Both the position numbers and the translations under genes were made by a program. 64,000 bases of DNA from Lineus longissimus (taxonomy: Eukaryota; Nemertea; Pilidiophora; Heteronemertea; Lineidae). Where the stretch lies: assembly GCF_910592395.1 (NCBI RefSeq), contig NC_088322.1, positions 2,854,001 through 2,918,000 of the forward strand, read 5' to 3'. Under the pieces are notes generated by a model. The model saw only the letters and a list, made by a program, of their open reading frames with translations. It was not told the DNA's origin and did no database searches. Of this stretch, positions 46,207-53,559 are shown one piece after another (within the stretch, counting starts at the first letter, position 1; the number at the start of each line of letters is the position of its first letter).

Positions 46207-46506
46207 CTAATGTGAAAAACTAGAATCAACACCAGAAATAAGTTTATTACTGTTAGCATAAGAGGGCTTTATCCTTGGATCAAAGCTCAACTCTTTTGCT
46301 GAGGACAAAGTACCGCCTGAAGTAGATCTCCTAGGCCTAGAAGGTGGATTCTCCACAACTGGTGGATTCTCCACAACTGGTGGATTCTCCACAACTGGTG
46401 GATTCTCCACGTCTTGCTTGTCAAGCTCATCTAGTTTTTTGTAAAAGTGTTCTAACCTATCTTTCCAATTCTTTGGTCTTTTAGTGTAACCCCAAGTTAT
46501 GCTCAT
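46207..46506 (-). CDS. Small protein with VENPPV repeats
   Basis: 99 codons with start in TTAATTAAATGAGC. A basic N-terminus (YTKRPKNWKDRLEHFYKKLD), four ENPP repeats encoded by an 18-bp tandem repeat (about 46,346-46,410), then RPRRSTSGG and a polar tail. It is too short and repetitive to place. The shared start motif and tight spacing to both neighbours support it as a real gene. Confidence 0.55.
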   Translation of the reverse strand: MSITWGYTKRPKNWKDRLEHFYKKLDELDKQDVENPPVVENPPVVENPPVVENPPSRPRRSTSGGTLSSAKELSFDPRIKPSYANSNKLISGVDSSFSH

Positions 46507-46533
46507 TTAATTAAGTCAAAAGACAAAGTCAAA

Positions 46534-47460
46534 TCAATTCACTGCAAAGAGTAAATTTCTATTAAGTCTATTACTCAACTTAATCATCTCGTTTATCATT
46601 TCTGTCATACTACATATGTTAATGTTCTGGTTCATTCTCATGTTGTTATTCAAATTAGATAATTTATTAAGCAAAATCATATTTTCATCACAAAGATAAT
46701 CCCCGAAATGCTGTGATATCACTGTTTTCCAATCTGGTATCACATTCTTGTCTCCAGAGACTAACCAGTTTTCACTTCTCATTTTTACCATGAAATCCAT
46801 TGACCTATCCAATTGATCCTTAAATAGTGTGTAGTCTACTGTAGCACTCTTCTGTCTGTTTTCTGTCTTTTCCATTGGTCTCATGTTAAACCAAGCAAAG
46901 CACAGTTCAGGTTTATCTTTGAATTCCTTGATTGGTAAGATATGATCCAACTCTTCTTCTACTATTGGAGATAGACTCCTCTGGTACTCTAACCACTGTG
47001 AGAAGAAACTGTCTGTACATCCTAGATTGAATGATGAATTACCAGTACACTCTCCCTTAGAAATGCGGTTAAGACCAACCCTAATTTTGTGTCTGTCTCT
47101 ATTACCATTTTGGTCAAGGTAATCCTTTTTGTAATATGAATTAAAACATGATCTACATTTACCTCTATTTCCATTTTTACCAAATTCACCATCACTTAGT
47201 AATTTATTTTCATAACATTTATTACATCCCTTGATTTCAGTTGAACCACATTCTTTACAGTAATCAAGTAGTTTATTACGTCTGTTCTTTCCAAATTTAA
47301 TTTCAGGTTTCTTTTCGTAGCATTTAACACAAAACACAGTAGGTCCTGAAATTACTGGTTGTTGCTGATACATAGGTTGCTGCTGAAACATAGGTTGCTG
47401 ATGATACATAGGTTGTTGCTGATACACATTGACAGTAGCATTAAATATTTCTCCCTCCAT
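46534..47460 (-). CDS. Zinc-ribbon/HNH endonuclease-like protein
   Basis: 308 codons. The N-terminus has four QQPMY/F-type repeats. Two four-Cys zinc sites follow (C44-x2-C47 with C68-x2-C71, and C79-x2-C82 with C102-x2-C105). Then comes an HNH-like stretch: ELDHILPIKEF (D172, H173), CFAWFNMRPMEKTENRQKSA (N192, N201). Such D-H...N...N patterns occur in HNH nucleases of phages and large DNA viruses. A role in DNA processing or recombination is inferred. The start is preceded by CTAAATAAAGAAAGAA. The frame is intact. Confidence 0.6.
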   Translation of the reverse strand: MEGEIFNATVNVYQQQPMYHQQPMFQQQPMYQQQPVISGPTVFCVKCYEKKPEIKFGKNRRNKLLDYCKECGSTEIKGCNKCYENKLLSDGEFGKNGNRGKCRSCFNSYYKKDYLDQNGNRDRHKIRVGLNRISKGECTGNSSFNLGCTDSFFSQWLEYQRSLSPIVEEELDHILPIKEFKDKPELCFAWFNMRPMEKTENRQKSATVDYTLFKDQLDRSMDFMVKMRSENWLVSGDKNVIPDWKTVISQHFGDYLCDENMILLNKLSNLNNNMRMNQNINICSMTEMINEMIKLSNRLNRNLLFAVN

Positions 47461-47547
47461 TTCTTTCTTTATTTAGTAGGACATTTTTTTTTTAATTGCG
47501 TTTTTCGAACTTGTTCTTGTGACTTAAGTCACTTTAGAGACTTTATT

Positions 47548-48432
47548 TCATTTCAATGATTTGATATCAGAAACTGGTAACCATTCATTGAATTTATCAC
47601 TGTATCCCTTCCACTTCACTAATCCATATTTCTTGCCTTTACTGGTCTTGTACCTCAAGATTTTCTCGATCTTGTACTCTAGCTGGTCAGGATTAGGAAC
47701 ATAACTCAATTCCTCTTCATAGAAATATCCTTGAATTTCCTCTTTATGGTAATCTTCAAGTTTGTAGACGATTGGATGAGTGAAGATGATCTGTTTGATT
47801 TGAAAGACTTCTTCAGTGAAGTTGGGCATGTAACCTTAACCGAAAATGGACTTGTACTTTGAAATTCTTACACTGTCACCTACTTTGTACTTTGGATCAC
47901 CAAAGGTTTCTTTAAGATGTAGGCCGTAAAGATTGTACCACACAGCTCCTTCGTTTTCCATCTTTCTGGCGTCTACAGGTTTCATACCTATTGATGAGTG
48001 AAATGTGTTGTTGTAGCCACTGACCAAGTCATCCAGTACGTCAATCCACTTGTCTGTCTCCTTAGCAGTGAAATAACGCCACATTTTTTCTTTAAGAGTA
48101 ATGTTGAATCTTTCTACTACCGCTGCCTTCTTCTCAGATTTTGTAGAGAACCATTCTATGTCATTTTCTGTTGAGAGTTCTTTGAAGTGTTTGTTGTAGA
48201 ATTCTGTACCGTCATCAAACTGGATCTTTTCTGGTATCGCCACAATGGCCGGTTTGTGTAGTTGGTGAGTTGGTAGTGTTTCTAGAAATTCTTTAACTTC
48301 TTTTTGTTTAATAAGTTTACCATCTTCCTTGACCTGTTTCCACATCTTACTCAAAGAACTGTAAGCCACGGGACTCTCGGGGTTGTAGTACAAATCCCTT
48401 AGATACTGCTGTGTGTCATCCTTTACATCCAT
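47548..48432 (-). pseudogene. INT: Retrovirus-type integrase with chromodomain, internally deleted and split
   Basis: Polinton integrase inserts the element DNA and makes the 6-bp duplication. Piece 1 (47,836-48,432, 198 codons) has the N-terminal part (DLYYNPESPVAYSSLSKMW), then jumps at residues ~61-67 from LHKPA straight to PEKIQFDDGTEF. The second Asp (D73/D74) and Glu (E107 in AAVVERFN) of the DDE triad are present, spaced about 33 residues apart. The first Asp and some 80-90 residues of the core are missing. A TAA at 47,836-47,838 is the only break before piece 2 (47,548-47,829), which holds a chromodomain (YKIEKILRYKTSKGKKYGLV then KWKGYSDKFNEWLPVSDI). The protein cannot be catalytic. 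It shares a 10-bp start palindrome with the divergent ATPase gene. Confidence 0.92.
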
Positions 48433-48439
48433 TTAAATG
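48430..48439. promoter_or_regulatory. CATTTAAATG palindrome joining two divergent start codons
   Basis: The integrase ATG (- strand, 48,430-48,432) and the ATPase ATG (+ strand, 48,437-48,439) are the two ends of one perfect 10-bp palindrome. Each strand reads TAAATG. There is no room for separate leaders, so initiation must occur very near the start codons or within the neighbouring coding DNA. Confidence 0.7.
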
Positions 48440-49057
48440 GGTGAAGTATTTATTTACGAGCCACATAACATGCTAATTTCTGGTGTCACCAATTGTGGTA
48501 AGACAAATTTTGCCCTTGAACTCTTAGAAAAGGAGTATCGACACAAATTCCAAAACATAGTCATTTTCTGTCCAACATATTTCAACAATAAGACATATGA
48601 CAGGAAATGGATTTACCAAGACAAGAGCGTCTACATAGTTAATCCCGAAGCGGTGGCCAGTAATTTGGACCTTGTGCTTCAATTTGCTACTCTGACCTTT
48701 GCTGGTTCTAACACATTATTCCTAATTGATGACTGTGCTAATTTGAGAGACACAAAAAAGAAGGTGTCCGAGTTATGTAATCTTGCCTTTTCTGGCAGGC
48801 ACTACAATCTTACTGTTTGGTTACTAGTTCAGAAGTACAATTCAGTTGTCAAGGACTACAGAGAGAACATAAGAATTTTAGTATTATTTTTCAATAAGGA
48901 TGAATCAGTCATGAAAGATGCCTTAGAAGAAAACAGTGTTATTCCTAAGGAGAAAAGACAGTACTACATAGAAGAACTTAAGATGAAAAAAGGATCAAAA
49001 CTGATCATTAGACTACAACATCCATTTGGATTTACTCTTTCACATCAAAAATCTTAG
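48437..49057 (+). CDS. ATP: A32/FtsK-HerA-type genome packaging ATPase
   Basis: 206 codons. Walker A GVTNCGKT at residues 16-23, Walker B TLFLIDD at 93-99, and a Q-containing strand (VWLLVQKYN) downstream, as in A32-like DNA packaging ATPases of Polintons, virophages and large DNA viruses. It should power translocation of the element DNA into a preformed capsid. It is slightly shorter than many relatives but has all visible motifs and no frame breaks. It is one of the + strand genes in a mostly - strand block, and its last 4 bp overlap the convergent 49,054-49,512 gene. Confidence 0.92.
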   Translation: MGEVFIYEPHNMLISGVTNCGKTNFALELLEKEYRHKFQNIVIFCPTYFNNKTYDRKWIYQDKSVYIVNPEAVASNLDLVLQFATLTFAGSNTLFLIDDCANLRDTKKKVSELCNLAFSGRHYNLTVWLLVQKYNSVVKDYRENIRILVLFFNKDESVMKDALEENSVIPKEKRQYYIEELKMKKGSKLIIRLQHPFGFTLSHQKS

Positions 49058-49512
49058 TCCCGCTTCTCATCAATGGTCTTAGTCTTTCTAACCCTAGTAA
49101 AATAATAAATTATTAATCCTAAACCACTAAGTCCTAGGATAATCCATAGGTACTCGTATTTCTTCATTTCATCACTAGGTTGGTAATAATCACTTAATTG
49201 TGGTCTCTGAGGTAGTACTATAGTTCTATCGGGATGTAAATGATTGTAAACAGTAAGTGCTGAATCAGTATTGTTAAAATCAATAGAAGCGTCTCTTTCT
49301 CTCTTTAATTCAAGATTAACAAAGTCAATAGTACTCTTTCTATGCTCCTTCCATTCGGTTGAAGCTTTTTGTAATTGCTCCTGAGCCAAATCATGTCTTT
49401 TCAATTCAGCTTCATAACCGTTTTTATCCAGTGACTTGAAAAGGTAACCAGATCCAGTAAATGCTAATCCATTGATTATTGCAGATCCAAATAACATGCC
49501 AATGCCAGCCAT
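49054..49512 (-). CDS. Two-membrane-segment Polinton protein
   Basis: 152 codons with start in GAAATTAAATGG. An N-terminal Gly/Ala-rich hydrophobic segment (MLFGSAIINGLAFTGSGYLF), a charged coiled coil (ELKRHDLAQEQLQKASTEWK onward), a Pro-rich stretch and a second membrane segment (YLWIILGLSGLGLIIYYF) with a basic tail. Its place between the ATPase and capsid genes suggests a virion or membrane role (inference). I do not recognise a family. Confidence 0.6.
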   Translation of the reverse strand: MAGIGMLFGSAIINGLAFTGSGYLFKSLDKNGYEAELKRHDLAQEQLQKASTEWKEHRKSTIDFVNLELKRERDASIDFNNTDSALTVYNHLHPDRTIVLPQRPQLSDYYQPSDEMKKYEYLWIILGLSGLGLIIYYFTRVRKTKTIDEKRD

Positions 49513-49533
49513 TTAATTTCAACGAATTTAATT

Positions 49534-50280
49534 TCAATGATGTGTTAATACCAATTGGTACTGTACATCATGACCATTAAGATTGATGATGTCACCTTTT
49601 TCATCCGTTAAGCGAATATTCAGCTTATTGAATCTTGGTTTACAGGGAATTGCTATTGGTTTCTCAAAGGTGTATGCTATTAAATCCCCAAAATTAGCTT
49701 CTTTTATTGGTCTTGTGGTTAGCACATCAGATGTTTCACCATTACTTAATACACTAGTAGATTCGATTATGTCACAGTGAAAAACAAAATGGTTAATTGG
49801 TCTAAAATTGATGGGTTTCTCGCTTACAACATCATCCTTACTTTTATTGTCTGAAGGGTAAGGCCATTCTGTTTTCATGCCAAATAACTCATTGCTTTTA
49901 CCAATAAAATAGATCTGATAATGCACCTCATTTTTTCTCTTTAGGAAGTGTAAGATGGCCTTACCTGTTGGTTCTTCAAGGTCAAATCTGACAGCACCTC
50001 GACTCATACTATTTTCTTTCAACTTCTCCGCAAATACTTTTGAAAAGCTCTGTAGGTCATAGAGACCATCTGGTAGCGTAATCTCTGCCACATCAAACCC
50101 CTTAACTTTGATTCGGTTATTCTCCCTGGCCGCACTGATGTTGTAAAATGTACAAGGTATTACTGCAAAAGTTAAAGTGATGCTACATGCATCTTGAATT
50201 TCAGTCTTGAGATTGACTGTTAAATCACTTGAACTCTGATCCGGGTAGTCGCTGGAATCGATGTTCATTACAGTTACCAT
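49534..50280 (-). CDS. Minor capsid (penton-like) protein candidate
   Basis: 248 codons with start in CTTAACTAAATGG. Beta-strand-rich, without low complexity. NIDSSDYPDQSSSDLTVNLK at the start and ITLTFAVIPCTFYNISA fit a single jelly-roll minor capsid protein, which Polintons encode near the major capsid gene. The C-terminus (RLTDEKGDIINLNGHDVQYQ) resembles the end of the 40,680-41,684 and 60,888-61,625 proteins. The assignment rests on position, size, strand pattern and that resemblance. A structure prediction would settle it. The frame is intact. Confidence 0.6.
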   Translation of the reverse strand: MVTVMNIDSSDYPDQSSSDLTVNLKTEIQDACSITLTFAVIPCTFYNISAARENNRIKVKGFDVAEITLPDGLYDLQSFSKVFAEKLKENSMSRGAVRFDLEEPTGKAILHFLKRKNEVHYQIYFIGKSNELFGMKTEWPYPSDNKSKDDVVSEKPINFRPINHFVFHCDIIESTSVLSNGETSDVLTTRPIKEANFGDLIAYTFEKPIAIPCKPRFNKLNIRLTDEKGDIINLNGHDVQYQLVLTHH

Positions 50281-50299
50281 TTAGTTAAGTAAATTATTC

Positions 50300-50536
50300 T
50301 TACTTCATAATATTTCTGGGTAGGATTCCTTGATCGTAAAGGTACTCTAATGTTCCATTACTAATAGCTACAGTTCCACCCAGTTTAATAATTTCCTCTA
50401 GGTTGGCTTGACTTGGGGGACCGATATTGATTCTCAAGAACCTTTTCAGTAACATAGAGTAACCAATTGTTGTTGATGCCAACAGTAAACTTTGATACAG
50501 TGTATTTATGATATCTTTCTTTCCTGGTGTATCCAT
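50300..50536 (-). CDS. Small hydrophobic Polinton protein
   Basis: 78 codons with start in CTAATTAAATGG. A membrane-like segment (YQSLLLASTTIGYSMLLKRF) then a polar region with LGGTVAISNGTLEYLYDQGI. It lies between the minor and major capsid genes. The same start motif as its neighbours supports it being real. Function unknown. Confidence 0.6.
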   Translation of the reverse strand: MDTPGKKDIINTLYQSLLLASTTIGYSMLLKRFLRINIGPPSQANLEEIIKLGGTVAISNGTLEYLYDQGILPRNIMK

Positions 50537-50587
50537 TTAATTAGGATGAAAATCTAATGTTGTAGCGAACTTTGTTCTTGCAGCACC

Positions 50588-51844
50588 TTAGTGCTGGAGT
50601 GAAGCAATCTGAGAATTCTGGATGTTTACCTGGGCATCAGAAACCACGAATATGTGCATTTTGTATGGTCCCTTTCCAGATTTCTTTGTAATAGATAATT
50701 GAATACCATCTTTTGTGTTCTGGAGCTTCTTTCCTGATCCGTGTAAGCGGTTATCTTCAGTAGTTCTCAGGTCCAACCATAAACCATAGTGATTAGAATC
50801 ACCATAGTATTTCTCCATTGTCATGTTACAGTCATGAGTTTTCTTCAAATCTTCAGACATGAAGTGTTTCTTGATCTCCTCCCATTGATCCATCATTCTC
50901 ATTCCTTCTGGGAACACCTGATTGGCAACACCCTCAATTGTGATTTGTACCTTACTTATGTTAGGGTTTTCAAACTTCTCTGAATCTCTAGCTCCATCTA
51001 CATAGTCAGACACAAATAATAACAATAATCCTTTAATTGACATTCTTGGAAAGTTGATGTTCTCATTAATCAGTGTTTCATTAGCAGTAACATTAACTGT
51101 TTTAAAATGGTCTACCCAATCATAAAATATCGAGAAACCAGAGTTGTACTTGTTGCTCAGCTGATTTGCAATCATCTTATTAGTAACCGTGTCGTATTCA
51201 AAACAAATATTTTCAAGTTTGTAGCCCATGCTAGCTGTGGTTGCGGTGACTATGATTTCCTCCTTTGGTGCTAAAGTTATTTCAATAATCACATCTTCTT
51301 GAATTGGAAACTTGTAAAATGGAGCATGATGGTGGAATAATTCAAAATCTAATGGTATTTTGTACTTCTTATCAAACACTTCCTTTAGTGTCTTTTCATT
51401 AGCTGTTTCACCAGTGACATCAGCTTCAGCTACTCCCGATCTTAATTCTCTAAGATTTTTTGACTGAATACCTTGAAAAACCCTGTCATTCCTTTCCTCC
51501 CCAGTTAGCCACAGATCTTTAAATGTAGAAAAATGGCTGTATTCGTCAAGGTCAAATATCTGCTCTGTTCCCCATTTAACCACCATCTTTGAGATGAGAT
51601 TTCTACCAAGATTATTTACAGCACTATTTTTAGAATCACCAGAAATGGTTACATCAGCAGACAAATAAAGAGATTTAGGTACAAAAAATGTATTCTCCCT
51701 CAATGCCGGTATTCTAGCATGCAAAGTTTCTTTGGGATTAGCAGAAGAGGGATTATGAGTAATGATGTGATGCTGCCTCTCAGCTTTCAAACCGAGTGGA
51801 ATTCTATGTGCTCTATCTGTATTTAATAAATATCCAGTGGCCAT
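50588..51844 (-). CDS. MCP: Major capsid protein candidate (double jelly-roll)
   Basis: 418 codons from Met 51,844 (MATGYLLN), which I prefer. The frame is open back to 51,904, but the extra 20 residues are hydrophobic and GTAAATAAATACAAG sits just before 51,844. Strand-rich throughout. KIPLDFELFHHHAPFYKFPI followed by EDVIIEITLAP has the shape of the P-L-D-F...P-L-x-x-I...I-x-I-x-L segment that ends the first jelly roll of adenovirus/PRD1-type capsid proteins. GLWLDLRTTEDNRLHGSG and MHIFVVSDAQVNI form the C-terminal strands. It should form pseudo-hexameric capsomers. No frame breaks, so the capsid gene outlives the replication genes in this copy. Confidence 0.75.
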   Translation of the reverse strand: MATGYLLNTDRAHRIPLGLKAERQHHIITHNPSSANPKETLHARIPALRENTFFVPKSLYLSADVTISGDSKNSAVNNLGRNLISKMVVKWGTEQIFDLDEYSHFSTFKDLWLTGEERNDRVFQGIQSKNLRELRSGVAEADVTGETANEKTLKEVFDKKYKIPLDFELFHHHAPFYKFPIQEDVIIEITLAPKEEIIVTATTASMGYKLENICFEYDTVTNKMIANQLSNKYNSGFSIFYDWVDHFKTVNVTANETLINENINFPRMSIKGLLLLFVSDYVDGARDSEKFENPNISKVQITIEGVANQVFPEGMRMMDQWEEIKKHFMSEDLKKTHDCNMTMEKYYGDSNHYGLWLDLRTTEDNRLHGSGKKLQNTKDGIQLSITKKSGKGPYKMHIFVVSDAQVNIQNSQIASLQH

Positions 51845-52007
51845 CTTGTATTTATTTACTCGTAAAATTAATAATAGTTCCAAGAGCAGGCCTCTAAAAA
51901 ACACTTGGTTCCACAGTAAAGAGCAATACTACAGTGGCGCCACATGGTGTCAAACTGGTACATCATTCCACTTACTACACTGGTAAATCACACACACAAC
52001 TGATCCC

Positions 52008-52157
52008 TTAAATGAAGCACATGCATCTTGTTATTTCTCTGAAGTTACTTTTATGTTGAGTTGCTATTGGATAATACTTTATTACTCCAGAAGCTGATGA
52101 ATAATTATGTTTGGTTTTAACTTCAGTTTTGGATAATGAAGACAGTAAAAAGGCCAT
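52008..52157 (-). other. 49-codon mirror copy of the first gene's N-terminus
   Basis: Because the inverted repeat covers the start of the 33,383 gene, the right end also has ATG (52,157) and about 40 matching codons (MAFLLSSLSKTEVKTKHNYS onward). The frame leaves the repeat and stops at 52,008-52,010. It would give only a short peptide. It may be a by-product of the repeat and not a gene. Confidence 0.6.
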
Positions 52158-52340
52158 TTATTTTAAGGAAATAACCCATTGAGCTGTAGTATTCCCTAAG
52201 AATGATAATACTGGGGTGGCTGGTTCTTAGGGGTTTTCTAGGCTAATTTGAAGCCTTTTTGAGACCAAGGGCCTGTAAGGGCTTTGGTCAAAAGGGCTTC
52301 AAAATACCTAGGATTCCTAGCAACCCAATATTATCATTCT
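52040..52340 (-). repeat. Right terminal inverted repeat of the Polinton
   Basis: 301 bp, nearly identical in reverse to 33,201-33,500. It differs by a handful of substitutions and one indel. Its outer 142 bp (52,199-52,340) repeats the nested palindrome seen at the left end. Confidence 0.95.
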
Positions 52341-52346
52341 GTGATG
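52341..52346. other. 6-bp target site duplication, right (GTGATG)
   Basis: Matches 33,195-33,200 exactly. Confidence 0.9.
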
Positions 52347-52454
52347 CTGGGTCAGGTTGATCGGGTAAGCCGTATTTGATGTTTCCGCACGTTACATACT
52401 GATAACTATTTACAATATATACATGTACATTGTAACATACGCGCGTTTCAAATG

Positions 52455-52672
52455 TTATTTCGTACTTATGAACCTTCGGACTTCTGGGCTGTCGGACTTG
52501 TGGACCCTTTTTCATTACTTTCGGACTTATGGTATTTCGGACTTGTGGACCTTCGGAACTGTGGACCTTCGGAATTATGGGACGTTTTCAAAAGAGATGT
52601 TTTCTTTGTGGTCTTGTGAACCTTCGGACTTCCGGACCTTCGGACTTGTGAATTTCGGACTTATGGGCAGTC
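52455..52672. repeat. Tandem CTTCGGACTTGTGAAC-type repeat, right of the Polinton
   Basis: Reverse-orientation counterpart of 32,880-33,006 (GAACCTTCGGACTT, TTCGGACTTGTGGACC and variants). The outer edge TTCGGACTTATGGGC mirrors GCCCATAAGTCCGAA at the left. Confidence 0.75.
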
Positions 52673-53559
52673 ACCGTACGGTCTATACGCCGCAGTTGGT
52701 AGGTTCAAATCTGACCAGAGGCAATTCTTTTCAACATCTCCTCTCTACACTCTCTACACTCTTATCTTTTTTTCTCTCTTCTTTCTAGTCATCTTGTTGA
52801 AAATTACAGGTCCTAACCTCGAATTTAAAACCTTGATGACGTATTCGTAAAATATATAGTCTCCGCTACACGTCCTGCGATTTCCATGCAATCGGGAGGA
52901 CGTTTTGATCATTGAGTCACATTTCCTTCGGCTGTTATAAAACGCGGATTCCGCGGAAATCCGCGGAAAAATCTAACTTGTCTACAGGGTGGCTACCGCA
53001 TTTCCTTAGCTGCTTGGTTTGTGGCTTGAATTTCAAATGTGCAACTATGGACACGCTGGGCTACTTTCCGAGAAGGGGGGGAGGGTGCGTTGAAAATTGG
53101 ACCCGTGATTATCACTATACAGTTCTTTCTTCTGGTGCAGGTCTGGACGTGCTGTGTTATTCGAGGGTCATTTGTGGCCAAATGAATGAATTAAAGTCAC
53201 ACTGACCTACATTTATGTGCAAGGTACGCCAAAACAAGCTCACTTTGTCTAGAATTTTGTTCGCTATCGAATGCACTAGGTTTCGTGTCTCCATTTTATA
53301 CGACCGATAAAATTAATCGATTTAATACAGACGCCAAGGTTGACTACTGCATGTAACTGGCGGGTCATCAGTACCGATGGGGCGAGAAAGCTGGTCATAG
53401 GGTGTAAAATTGGGTCTGCGAAGTTGGCTCCCAGTTCCCAGTTCCCAGTTCCCAGTTCCTTATTCGTACCCATGTTTGGGTACGAATTTGGGTACGAATT
53501 AGGAACTAGGAAATGGCCTAAGCATTTCCCAGTTCCCAATTCAAATTTCTTTCAAATAT
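52673..53559. other. Intergenic sequence with a lone element terminus
   Basis: At 52,929-52,970 lies CGGCTGTTATAAAACGCGGA, the terminus of the 1.2-kb element at 29,698; no partner end was found nearby. At about 53,427-53,459 a CCCAGTTC octamer repeats four times, and an inverted TTTGGGTACGAATT follows. The rest is featureless. Confidence 0.5.

Larger units (their letters stand above)
33201..52340. mobile_element. Complete Polinton/Maverick element, 19,140 bp
   Basis: Terminal inverted repeats of about 300 bp begin AGAATGATAATA and are flanked by a perfect 6-bp duplication GTGATG. It encodes the Polinton hallmark set: protein-primed DNA polymerase B, retrovirus-type integrase with chromodomain, A32-like packaging ATPase, double-jelly-roll major capsid candidate and minor-capsid-like proteins. 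The layout is five + strand genes at the left, a - strand penton-like gene, polymerase on +, then a mostly - strand block with the ATPase on +. The capsid and ATPase genes are open. Polymerase, integrase, the Q-rich gene, the penton-like paralogue and the second left gene carry stops, frameshifts, a deletion or an insertion. I conclude it is a complete but inactive copy. Confidence 0.95.

Noticed and set aside
52690-52740. tRNA gene or SINE at GTTGGTAGGTTCAAATCTGA
   Set aside because: A B-box-like word is present, but no A box at the right distance and no acceptor stem.
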